A DNA stretch of 32,437 nt from contig JAEUWI010000072.1 of assembly GCA_016791475.1 (NCBI GenBank), positions 1 through 32,437 of the forward strand. The letters run 5' to 3'. Positions 26,091 to 32,437 of the stretch are shown here, one piece after another. This stretch comes from Candidatus Hydrogenedentota bacterium. Lineage in GTDB: Bacteria; Hydrogenedentota; Hydrogenedentia; Hydrogenedentales; JAEUWI01. The position numbers and the translations under genes are program-made. Position 1 is the first letter of the stretch; every line of letters begins with the position of its first letter. Below the pieces are notes generated by a model. The model saw nothing but the letters and a program-made list of their open reading frames with translations. It was not told the DNA's origin and did not search any database.

Positions 26091-26263
26091 AGAATTCCAA
26101 CGTCCGGGCCCCGGAACGCTGAATTCCTAGATTGCCGAGTCCCGGTGAATGCGTCGCCGGGCTTCCTGCATCCGCCGGTCCACGTCAGCTGTGATCGGAA
26201 CTGCGCTACGCGCCACACTCGCCCGAAGACGGATGATCGCGTGGGCCGTTGCTCCCGACCCGT

Positions 26264-27034
26264 TTACTCGCCGTCGTTCAGGATTCCCGGAGCTTCGCCG
26301 TGGACAGTGTCCAGATGGACCGCGCCCCGGTCCGCCACGTGGTAGCGCGCCGGGAGGCCCAGCGATTGTTCGAATTCCTGCGCCAGCGGCCGCAAGGCGG
26401 CAATCGTGGCGGCGAGGTTCTTCTCGGGCTCGTAGCGTTTATGGTGCAGGTCGAGCTCATCCGGGAGCAGTTGCAGCCAGCCGCGGGGCTGAAAGACCAT
26501 GCGGGGCGAGGTGGAGGCTCCCTTGATGTAGAGGCCAATGGACACGTGGTCGGCAAAGCGCTCGCGCCGGGTTGCACCGCTTTCATCCCGGATCCGTCGC
26601 CATCCGGTGGTGCCGCCACTCTCCTGACGCAGTACGGCCATCAGGCGGGCCGGCTCTTCGACGGTGTAGATTTTTACGCGCCCGCCCGTTCGCGCGTAAC
26701 GCATCTCCAGGGTCCCGTTGTCACGGCGTAGAACGGTACATGACCGAAACCGGTGGTTGTCCCAGGCATGGTAGCCGAGCGCTACCGCGCAGAGGAGTCC
26801 AAAGCCCGCGCCGAGGCCATGGACGCCCCAGGGCAACGATTCGCCCGCGCGGTGGAGCCCCAGGGCCAGGGCGGCATAGACGGCGAGGGGAAGCAGGGCA
26901 AGGAGCACAACGACGAGCGAGCCGAAATGCCGAAGCAAGGTCGGTATCTCCAAGGGCTCGAAACGAATCATGCCGTCATCGGCGAGTGCCCGATATCGGT
27001 TTACCTCTCCGGGGAGTTGTATGTCCTGCTGCAT
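26264..27034 (-). CDS. Two-helix membrane protein of unknown function
   Basis: 256 aa. A short soluble N terminus (1-33, with GMIRFEPLEIP) is followed by two adjacent hydrophobic helices (about 36-60 and 70-90) and a soluble C-terminal domain of about 160 residues with strands such as TLEMRYARTGGRVKIYTVEE and HVSIGLYIKG. The layout recalls small membrane proteins with a PH-like or DUF3592-like domain, but I cannot name a family. ATG 27034 has GGGAGGA seven bases upstream. The gene lies 83 bases after the big phosphoesterase fusion on the same strand, so it may be second in a unit with it. The 173 bases downstream to the permease stop hold no gene. Confidence 0.8.
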   Translation of the reverse strand: MQQDIQLPGEVNRYRALADDGMIRFEPLEIPTLLRHFGSLVVVLLALLPLAVYAALALGLHRAGESLPWGVHGLGAGFGLLCAVALGYHAWDNHRFRSCTVLRRDNGTLEMRYARTGGRVKIYTVEEPARLMAVLRQESGGTTGWRRIRDESGATRRERFADHVSIGLYIKGASTSPRMVFQPRGWLQLLPDELDLHHKRYEPEKNLAATIAALRPLAQEFEQSLGLPARYHVADRGAVHLDTVHGEAPGILNDGE

Positions 27035-27117
27035 GCGCCGATCCTCCCACGCGGGCGAGTCCAGTGCCCGTCAAACTGTAAGGCCGTCGTAGTGCTTGTC
27101 TCGGGGCTGTGATGTTC

Positions 27118-29925
27118 CTACTTCGGCGGGGCGATCACGCCGTGGTATCGGCCCAGCCAGTAGGCGAGCATGTAGTGTACACCATCGCCGTCGCTCTTGC
27201 CCGCGTTGCCGGTCTTTGCGGCGTAGGGATCCATGTTCCAGCGCTCGAAGTGGCGTTCGTCCGCGGGCAGCAGTTCCAGCAGCACCTCGTTTCCGCCGCG
27301 ATTCACGCGTGGGTCAAAGATGACGTCCGCACGGTGCGTATTGTCCATGCCCCAGTCGCGCCGATCCAGCGGCATCTCCCGCAGCGTCTGCACCGCGCCC
27401 TCCACATCGGCGTCGGCGGGATCGACACTTGCGTAGATCATGGCGAAGAGGCTGTTGTGCTCGTCGCGTTCGATGAGGGCCGTGCGGCGGATGGAGCGAT
27501 GGACCGCATCGCGGATCACCGGGTCATACTCAAGTTGAAGGAAGGGATAGTAGGCAATGGCCGCGAGCTGGTCATCGGAATGGTTCAGTTCGTCGGGCCA
27601 TAGCTTCTTCTGGAGCAGCAGGTTGCTCAGGTAGCCGTGATTCTGGATCAGATCGAGGTAGTGCTCCTGATATTTTTCGTCGCCGGTGATGTGGTGCGTA
27701 ACCTGAAGGAAGGACAGCATCATCAGCGAGTAAATGCCGCTTTCCAGATAGTGCAGGTGGCGGCCGTTGAGCAGTTCCGGGTTCCACCAGCCCCACAAGG
27801 TGCGCTTACCGTTCCAGTCGATGATCTGGTAATTGTGATCGAGAATGTAATCGGTGACCTGGCGGATCTGGGCGTCAAGGCGCGCTTTCTCGACCGGATC
27901 GTTCTTCGCGATGTGCTCGTAATAGGTGTAGAAGGCAAAATAGTGGCCATCGATCTGATCACTCGAAACGTCGTCGCGCCACCAGTATTTCCCGTCCGCG
28001 GTCTCGTGCCAGTTTGGCTGTTCTTTGGCCTGGGGCACGTAGGGGTCGTCCGCCGCGATCACGGTTCGCGCCACGAGGCCCTTGATACCCGTCACGTTCT
28101 GCAGGAGGTACATGGCCTCCATGCTTTCCTTAGCGGCCTGCTTGTAGCGCTCCTCGCCGGTGAGGGCATAGGCCAGGGACATGGAGGTGATGTGGTAGGA
28201 GTTCCACAGGCCGTCGCTCGGCTGGGGGCCGCGTACGGGGTTCGTGCGGGCGAAGGGATCGTCGTGCGACGGAGGAGAGGGCATTCCCAGGCGCATCTTC
28301 CGTTCAAGCATATCCGCCAGCATGGCTTCCGCTTTGCCATACATGGTGCGCTCGACTTCGTTGATGGCGCACCAGCCCGCCTTGGTGTGGGCGAATACCG
28401 TTTTGCCGTCGGCGCTTAGGGACACCTCCGTCACATGGTCGTGGGGGAGATAGCGTTGTCCCGCGCGGTAGTACCACTGACGGCCTTCGGCGTAGGGTTG
28501 GTATTGGATCAGGCCCCGCGTGCTGCCGAGCCAGATCCGGTCCTGCCCGTCGATGGCGATGGCGGTAAGCTCTTCCCAGGGCAGTCCCTGACGGCCCCGA
28601 ATGGCGGTCCACTTCCCGCCGCCGTTGCGCGAGCTCAGGCCCGCCGCCGTGGCGACCCAGAGGGTGCCTTTGGCGTCCACAACGATGCCCGCGATCCGGT
28701 TGGACAGGGGGCCGTCAACACCATAGGAGGGGTGGCGTGCGTAGACGCCATTCTCCGCGCTGAAAAGGCCATCCTCTGTGCCGACCCAGGTGAGCTTTCC
28801 CTGCTTCACGGCGGGGGTGGTGATGGTGACGTTGACCGCTTCGGCCTTTTCCGCAATGGCGGGGACCGGCGGGATGTCCGCAGGGGCCGGGGCCAGATCC
28901 GCGCGCACATGCTCCAGCACCGGCGTATCTTCGATGGGCAGGGTCACATCCGAGTCCGGCGTACTCAGGTGCACTTCCGAGGTGATCGGCGGCACCAGGC
29001 TCATCAGCGGGGGAACGGGGTTCAGGATGCTGTTTTTCCGAATGGCCAGCACGCGATCCGTCTCCCGACCAAAACCCGTGATGATCAGTTCTTCCTGCGT
29101 AACCTCCACCGTGGCATAAGACGACTGCTCCGTGTCCACCATGCCTTTGAAGGTCACATAGTGCACGCCATTCCGTTCGCCGTAGTGGCCCGCGTGGTTG
29201 TGGCCGTTGATCCACGCCTTCACGCAGGGGTACTCGTCGATGAGCGCCAGCATCTCCGCCGCATTCCAGAGGTTGTGCTGATTTTCGGGGAAGATGGGGA
29301 AGTGGGCCATGAGCACCACCGACTCCTGGCGCTTCGTGGCGTCGTCCAGCACGCCCCTGAGCCAGGCAATTTGCTCCGGGCCAATCGCACCGTTCCACTT
29401 GGGCGAGGTGAGCTTATTGTCCGCGTAGTACTTCTCGGCGGCGGCCTGCTCCGGGCTGCCCGCCGGGTAGGCGTGGAGGCTGATGTCGTTGCCGTCAAGC
29501 GCCACGAAGCGCCAGCCCTTCACGGAGAAGTCATAGTAGCGCGCGGGCATGTTGAGCCGGCGAAAAACTTCGGCTTTCTTGTCATCGGCCACGGAGAAGT
29601 CGTGATTACCCAGCACGTGATAGGCCGGCATCTTCAATTGCTGATAGATGGGTCCCACTACATCGAAGCTCTCCCAGTTCTTGTCGATGAAATCACCCAG
29701 ATGGACCGTGAAATCCAAGTCGAGGGTGTTCAGGTGATCCACACAGGCCTGAAGTTTCGCGGGGGAATTGCGATAGAAGCGCACCCCACCCGTGTCCGCG
29801 TCACAATACTGGCAATCGGCGATAACACCGAGGGTAAAGGGCGTGGGGGTCTCGGAGTGGGCCCAGAGCGTGGGGGCGATGCAACAGGCCAAGGAGAGGA
29901 TGCGGAGTAACAAACGTGTGGGCAT
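27118..29925 (-). CDS. Secreted ADPRM-like phosphoesterase fused to propeller blades and a helical toroid
   Basis: 935 aa. Signal peptide about 1-22. Residues 29-300 are a calcineurin-like metallophosphoesterase with all metal motifs: ADCQYCD (36-42), LGDFID (76-81), GNHD (106-109), AHFP (207-210) and GHNH (241-244). The ADxQYxD...YRNS layout matches Mn-dependent ADP-ribose/CDP-alcohol diphosphatases (ADPRM). A proline-rich linker (about 300-372) leads to a few regulator-propeller blades (LTWVGTEDGLF, GTLWVATAAGL, DRIWLGSTRGL; about 378-525), too few for a closed propeller alone. From about 530 to the end is a helical region with W/Y/H-rich motifs (YWWRDDVSSDQIDGHYFAFY) like alpha/alpha-toroid glycan enzymes. 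Likely periplasmic or extracellular. ATG 29925 with GAAGGA upstream. No frameshift is seen, so the fusion appears real. Confidence 0.88.
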   Translation of the reverse strand: MPTRLLLRILSLACCIAPTLWAHSETPTPFTLGVIADCQYCDADTGGVRFYRNSPAKLQACVDHLNTLDLDFTVHLGDFIDKNWESFDVVGPIYQQLKMPAYHVLGNHDFSVADDKKAEVFRRLNMPARYYDFSVKGWRFVALDGNDISLHAYPAGSPEQAAAEKYYADNKLTSPKWNGAIGPEQIAWLRGVLDDATKRQESVVLMAHFPIFPENQHNLWNAAEMLALIDEYPCVKAWINGHNHAGHYGERNGVHYVTFKGMVDTEQSSYATVEVTQEELIITGFGRETDRVLAIRKNSILNPVPPLMSLVPPITSEVHLSTPDSDVTLPIEDTPVLEHVRADLAPAPADIPPVPAIAEKAEAVNVTITTPAVKQGKLTWVGTEDGLFSAENGVYARHPSYGVDGPLSNRIAGIVVDAKGTLWVATAAGLSSRNGGGKWTAIRGRQGLPWEELTAIAIDGQDRIWLGSTRGLIQYQPYAEGRQWYYRAGQRYLPHDHVTEVSLSADGKTVFAHTKAGWCAINEVERTMYGKAEAMLADMLERKMRLGMPSPPSHDDPFARTNPVRGPQPSDGLWNSYHITSMSLAYALTGEERYKQAAKESMEAMYLLQNVTGIKGLVARTVIAADDPYVPQAKEQPNWHETADGKYWWRDDVSSDQIDGHYFAFYTYYEHIAKNDPVEKARLDAQIRQVTDYILDHNYQIIDWNGKRTLWGWWNPELLNGRHLHYLESGIYSLMMLSFLQVTHHITGDEKYQEHYLDLIQNHGYLSNLLLQKKLWPDELNHSDDQLAAIAYYPFLQLEYDPVIRDAVHRSIRRTALIERDEHNSLFAMIYASVDPADADVEGAVQTLREMPLDRRDWGMDNTHRADVIFDPRVNRGGNEVLLELLPADERHFERWNMDPYAAKTGNAGKSDGDGVHYMLAYWLGRYHGVIAPPK

Positions 29926-30077
29926 GAATGACGATTCCTTCTGATTGGACGTCTGGTGCGCAAAGATTAATGGAGTTTAGCATATGGAGGATGAGGATTT
30001 GCCAGCGGGTTGGGGAGGGGGGACGCACAGGGACTGGCGCACGGGGCCAAAGCACACCGAGCGGCGGAACCCCAATT

Positions 30078-30235
30078 TCGAGAAAATCTTTACCAAACGC
30101 GGGAGCTTACCCCCCTGGCCCCCCGCAAGCGGGGGAATACTACTCACCCAAGGGCACCTCTTGGTCCTCCCCGCTTGCGGGGGGGTAGAACCCGGCACTA
30201 TTTTCATCGTCTATAGGTGAGGCGAAGCCTCATGA
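30078..30235 (-). repeat. Dispersed GC-hairpin element, single-unit copy
   Basis: Reverse-strand counterpart of 23984-24345. Read on the minus strand: TCATGAGGCTTCGCCT, CGGGTTCTACCCCCC, one unit starting ACCAAGAGGTGC, CCCCCGCTTGCGGGGGG, CCAGGGGGGTAAGCTCCCG, and the tail GTTTGGTAAAGATTTTC. It lies in the 648-base gap upstream of the phosphoesterase fusion. Only one 49-base-type unit is present, so the five-unit form is probably derived. The remainder of the gap (29926-30077) shows no gene. Confidence 0.85.
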
Positions 30236-30329
30236 AGGACGTCCCGTCGTTTGGGAAGTGCACGGGCCACGCTCGAACATACCCAGTCCGCGACAGGGCT
30301 GTCTCACGGTCCGGAGAGAAAGATCTTCC

Positions 30330-30452
30330 CACAGATTTACACAGATTCGCACAGATAAGAGGAGGGGATAACACAACTGGCAGTCACGATAATAGCGGAA
30401 GAAGCTCTGGAATCATGTTTATTATATCTGTAGAAATCTGTGTAGATCTGTG
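30330..30452. repeat. Inverted repeat of CACAGAT motifs (MITE-like)
   Basis: Two 28-base arms (30330-30357 and 30425-30452) match in 24 of 28 positions in inverted orientation around a 67-base centre. Each arm has three CACAGAT-like words at about 10-base steps. This kind of CACAGATT sequence is common as a dispersed relic in environmental genomes. It lies 120 bases before the membrane protein gene. No target-site duplication could be identified. Confidence 0.65.
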
Positions 30453-30573
30453 TGAAAACCTGAAGATGCGGTTAATCGCCGCTTGGCAATCTATTCGCGG
30501 CCAATCATTTGGTTGCGCGTCCGGTGTATCGACGCACTACAATGGACGACATCGGCGAAAGGAGCACGATACC

Positions 30574-31266
30574 ATGGGTGGGTATCAATTGGATCCACAA
30601 AGTGTGGTTGGTCGCGTGCAGGCCAGTGGACTCCCCGCGCGGGTACCGACCCTCCGCGGGTCGCTGCTGCGCGGGGCGCTTGGTTTTATTCTGGTCAGCA
30701 TCGCGGGCTTCGCGCCGTGGGCCGTGGCGGGCGGCTGGTTCTATCGACACATGGGCGAGGCGGGAATGTATATCGCGTGCGCGCTGGTGTTCATGGGGAC
30801 GGCAGGTCTCTTGATGCATCGGCTGATCATCGGTCCGGGGTCTTTGATTCGGTTCTACCTTCTTTTTACGCCCGCCTTCGGCGTTTATTCTGTCGCGTGG
30901 ATAGTGGGTTGGATGACCCTGCGGGGCCACCTCGGCGGCATCGTGGGATTGCTAGCGGGCACAGCCCTGATGGGCGTGATGATCGCCCAGGCGTTCGACG
31001 CACGGAGGCAAACGTTCAAGGTGATCGCGGCGCTTTTTGTGCTGAATTCGGCGGGCTACTTCTTCGGCGGCGTGGTCGAAGGCGCTTTGCTGCACATGGA
31101 GGGATTCCCTGGTTCCGACATGGCGCAGGCCATCGTCGCGAAGTCCTCCTGGGGTGTGTTCTATGGTGCCGGCCTCGGCGCGGGCTTGGGCTGGGCATTT
31201 TACCTGTGCCAGGGGAAGACGCGGGCGCTGCTCGAAGAGACGAACACGCGCCCACGATCAGGTTGA
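30574..31266 (+). CDS. Polytopic membrane protein of unknown function, 230 aa
   Basis: A soluble start of about 30 residues, then about six hydrophobic helices (roughly 35-57, 64-83, 92-113, 121-141, 148-170 and 188-211) and a short charged tail. Motifs: GFAPWAVAGGWFYRHMGEAG between helices 1 and 2 (positions 45-64), YFFGGVVEGALLHMEG after helix 5, and SSWGVFYGAGLGAGLGWAFY in the last helix. No family is recognised. ATG 30574 is preferred to the open frame further upstream because AAAGGAG lies nine bases before it and the upstream part runs through repeats. Single gene; downstream lies repeat copy B. Confidence 0.85.
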   Translation: MGGYQLDPQSVVGRVQASGLPARVPTLRGSLLRGALGFILVSIAGFAPWAVAGGWFYRHMGEAGMYIACALVFMGTAGLLMHRLIIGPGSLIRFYLLFTPAFGVYSVAWIVGWMTLRGHLGGIVGLLAGTALMGVMIAQAFDARRQTFKVIAALFVLNSAGYFFGGVVEGALLHMEGFPGSDMAQAIVAKSSWGVFYGAGLGAGLGWAFYLCQGKTRALLEETNTRPRSG

Positions 31267-31327
31267 TCGCAGTTACACCAAGTGCTCGAAGTGAATGCTT
31301 CCTGGGGACGTGATCACGAATACGCGT

Positions 31328-31494
31328 GCCTGTCCCCGCGGAAGTATCGGGGGCATTTGGATGAAAGTTCGCGTAATTGCATTACATCCACTGGGACATG
31401 CCGCCGCTTTGCCGTGAGTTGTGTCTCGTTGTGGTCATCGTATGGCCTTGGCTTACTTCGCTCAGTCTGGGCGCTCTTGCGGCGGTACGTCCCT
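31328..31494. repeat. Dispersed stop-codon-flush repeat, copy B
   Basis: Same three conserved blocks as copy A (15905-16070): GCCTGTCCCCG at 31328-31338, a 24-base block at 31384-31407, and GCGGCGGTACGTCCCT at 31479-31494. Block spacing differs from A by only 1-2 bases, while the sequence between blocks is unrelated. Four bases separate it from the DUF1080 stop codon. Confidence 0.85.
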
Positions 31495-31498
31495 GCGT

Positions 31499-32140
31499 CT
31501 ACTTCGGCGCGGGCAATTTCCGAATGCGGATGTCCCTGTAGCTTGCCTCGGCGGGCTTTCCGCTGTGAATCTGCACGGCAATGATGCCGGTCTGCGGGAT
31601 TCCGTTTTCTTCTTCCCTGTAGTCCACCGTCTGCACGCCATTGAGCCAGAGCTGGATCCGGTTGCCCTCGCAGCGGATGCGGTAGTCGTTCCAGTCGTCT
31701 TTCTTGAGCGTTTTCTCGATCAGCTCCGGTGCCGGTTGCTGGAGTACCCGTTTTCGCCGCGACTCGTCGTAGAGGCAGCCCCAGTAGTGCTGTCCCATGT
31801 CCGCCTGATAACCGATGACCTCGGTGTCGCTGGGAATGCGCTCGGTGCGGATCTGTATTCCGGCATTGGCGTCTTCGCCCACGAGCTTGACCTTGAGTTC
31901 GAGTTCGAAGTGGTCGTAGCGCTCCGTGGTGCAGAGGAAGTAGTTGCGGTCCAGCGCGGTCGAGAGGCTTCCAGCGACGATAGCACCGTCGTCAATGCGA
32001 AACTTGGTCAAGTCGCCCTCCCAGCCATCGAAGGTCGTGCCGTCGAAGAGGGATTTCCAGTCCGCGGGGGACTCGGCGGGGGTTCGAAACGGCGCAAGGC
32101 CGGTGAGGATCGCGAGGACAACTAGAAAAGGAAGTTTCAT
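31499..32140 (-). CDS. DUF1080 (3-keto-disaccharide hydrolase) family secreted protein
   Basis: 213 aa. Signal peptide about 1-22 (LPFLVVLAILTGLAPFRTPA). The rest is one concanavalin-like beta-sandwich with the usual family words: WKSLFDGTTFDGWEG (28-42), the FELELKVKL strand, NAGIQIRTERI (92-102), GYQADMGQHYWGCLYDE (110-126), WNDYRIRCEGNRIQLWLNGV (150-169) and the C-terminal GIIAVQIHSGKPAEASYRDIRIRKL (185-209). Some DUF1080 proteins cleave 3-keto-glycosides, and many are secreted in Planctomycetes-like bacteria, so a role in glycan use is plausible but not shown. ATG 32140 is chosen over one 33 bases upstream because GGAGA precedes it and the signal peptide starts there. Neighbouring repeat copy B follows its stop. 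Confidence 0.93.
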   Translation of the reverse strand: MKLPFLVVLAILTGLAPFRTPAESPADWKSLFDGTTFDGWEGDLTKFRIDDGAIVAGSLSTALDRNYFLCTTERYDHFELELKVKLVGEDANAGIQIRTERIPSDTEVIGYQADMGQHYWGCLYDESRRKRVLQQPAPELIEKTLKKDDWNDYRIRCEGNRIQLWLNGVQTVDYREEENGIPQTGIIAVQIHSGKPAEASYRDIRIRKLPAPK

Positions 32141-32246
32141 GGGGATGTCTCCGTGGTTCGGGTGTGGGGTCATGCTACAGGACGGGCGTGGCAGATTTCA
32201 GCAGGGAGGGGCATCCTTCTCGAATCTTTCTCCCTCATTCTGTTTT

Positions 32247-32272
32247 CTCCGTGCCTCTGTGTGCTCCGTGGT
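32247..32272. repeat. Relic of a short dispersed repeat
   Basis: CTCCGTGCCTCTGTGTG followed by CTCCGTGGT upstream of the DUF1080 gene. The 'ctccgtgcctctgtg' word is a frequent intergenic relic in many environmental bacterial genomes (from memory). Only one copy lies here. Confidence 0.3.
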
Positions 32273-32367
32273 CAGCAAACTTCAGGTTCTTTTATCGGGG
32301 AAAATCGGTGAGAATCTGTGGGGAGCAATTGTTAGCTGCCGTCACGGGACGCTCGCTCCCCGCTGAG

Positions 32368-32437
32368 CTATCCCCAGTTTGGTGCAGCCTGTGCGGTGGC
32401 CAGTATTTTGAGTGCATCCACGGCGTCCGATATTTTC
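32368..32437 (-). CDS. 3' end of a gene, possible dockerin-type C terminus (partial)
   Basis: Reading the minus strand from the window edge, one frame gives KISDAVDALKILATAQ followed by AAPNWG and TAG at 32370-32368. ISDAVDALKIL is very like the calcium-loop helix at the end of type I dockerin / EF-hand repeats (…VTISDAVDALKIL). If so, the rest of the protein continues beyond the right edge. Only 22 residues are visible, so this is a tentative call. The other two frames on this strand give no similar motif. Confidence 0.45.
   Translation of the reverse strand, partial: KISDAVDALKILATAQAAPNWG

Noticed and set aside
28435-29910. 491-codon plus-strand frame opposite the phosphoesterase fusion
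   Set aside because: The opposite frame shows intact metallophosphoesterase motifs; this one is valine/arginine/histidine-rich antisense.

Overview
The window is about 32 kb of GC-rich bacterial chromosome with no rRNA, tRNA, phage or plasmid genes. The gene set suggests a Gram-negative-type environmental bacterium from the PVC / Candidatus Hydrogenedentes neighbourhood: a DUF1080 (3-keto-disaccharide hydrolase) lipase-like protein, a PhyH dioxygenase, a secreted sialidase-like propeller, an ADPRM-like secreted phosphoesterase, a giant sigma factor fusion and GC-rich dispersed intergenic repeats. This placement is inferred from gene content only; no marker gene is present to prove it.

Layout. 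(1) 1-2510: a heptamer array that starts inside a stop codon, a two-gene minus-strand unit (unknown protein plus DUF6526 membrane protein) and a PhyH dioxygenase. (2) 2519-6902: a minus-strand phosphorelay operon whose genes overlap at their stop/start codons: Cache-HAMP-PAS histidine kinase, stand-alone receiver, receiver-PP2C (RsbU-like) phosphatase. (3) 7167-10897: a membrane CHASE4-like/HAMP/PAS/GGDEF/EAL protein coupled by a TTGA overlap to a diacylglycerol-kinase-family lipid kinase. (4) 10923-12452: a secreted NPP-type phosphodiesterase. (5) 12778-15808: a heme A and copper assembly operon, ctaA-ctaB-sco-DUF420 (CtaM-like), for an aa3-type oxidase whose structural subunits are not in the window. 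(6) 16071-17438: an FprA-type NADPH:ferredoxin reductase. (7) 17439-18184: a gene-free mosaic of inverted dispersed repeats and hairpins. (8) 18185-22147: the most unusual gene, an ECF-like sigma factor joined through one membrane helix to about eleven carboxypeptidase-regulatory-like beta-sandwich repeats predicted to lie outside the cytoplasm. (9) 22130-27034: a zf-TFIIB zinc ribbon, a five-Asp-box sialidase, a 49-bp tandem repeat element, an APC permease and a small membrane protein. (10) 27118-32437: a three-part secreted phosphoesterase/propeller/toroid fusion, a second copy of the GC-hairpin element, a six-helix membrane protein, a DUF1080 protein and the last residues of a possible dockerin-ended protein.

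Several genes deal with sensing and signal output: phosphorelay to PP2C, c-di-GMP turnover, and a membrane-tethered sigma factor without an adjacent anti-sigma gene. Another group is secreted and acts on glycans or phosphoesters. The intergenic DNA carries at least two families of dispersed elements, each present twice. One family (15905-16070 and 31328-31494) sits within four bases of a stop codon in both copies; the other (23984-24345 and 30078-30235) occurs as a single-unit form and as a form expanded to five 49-bp units.
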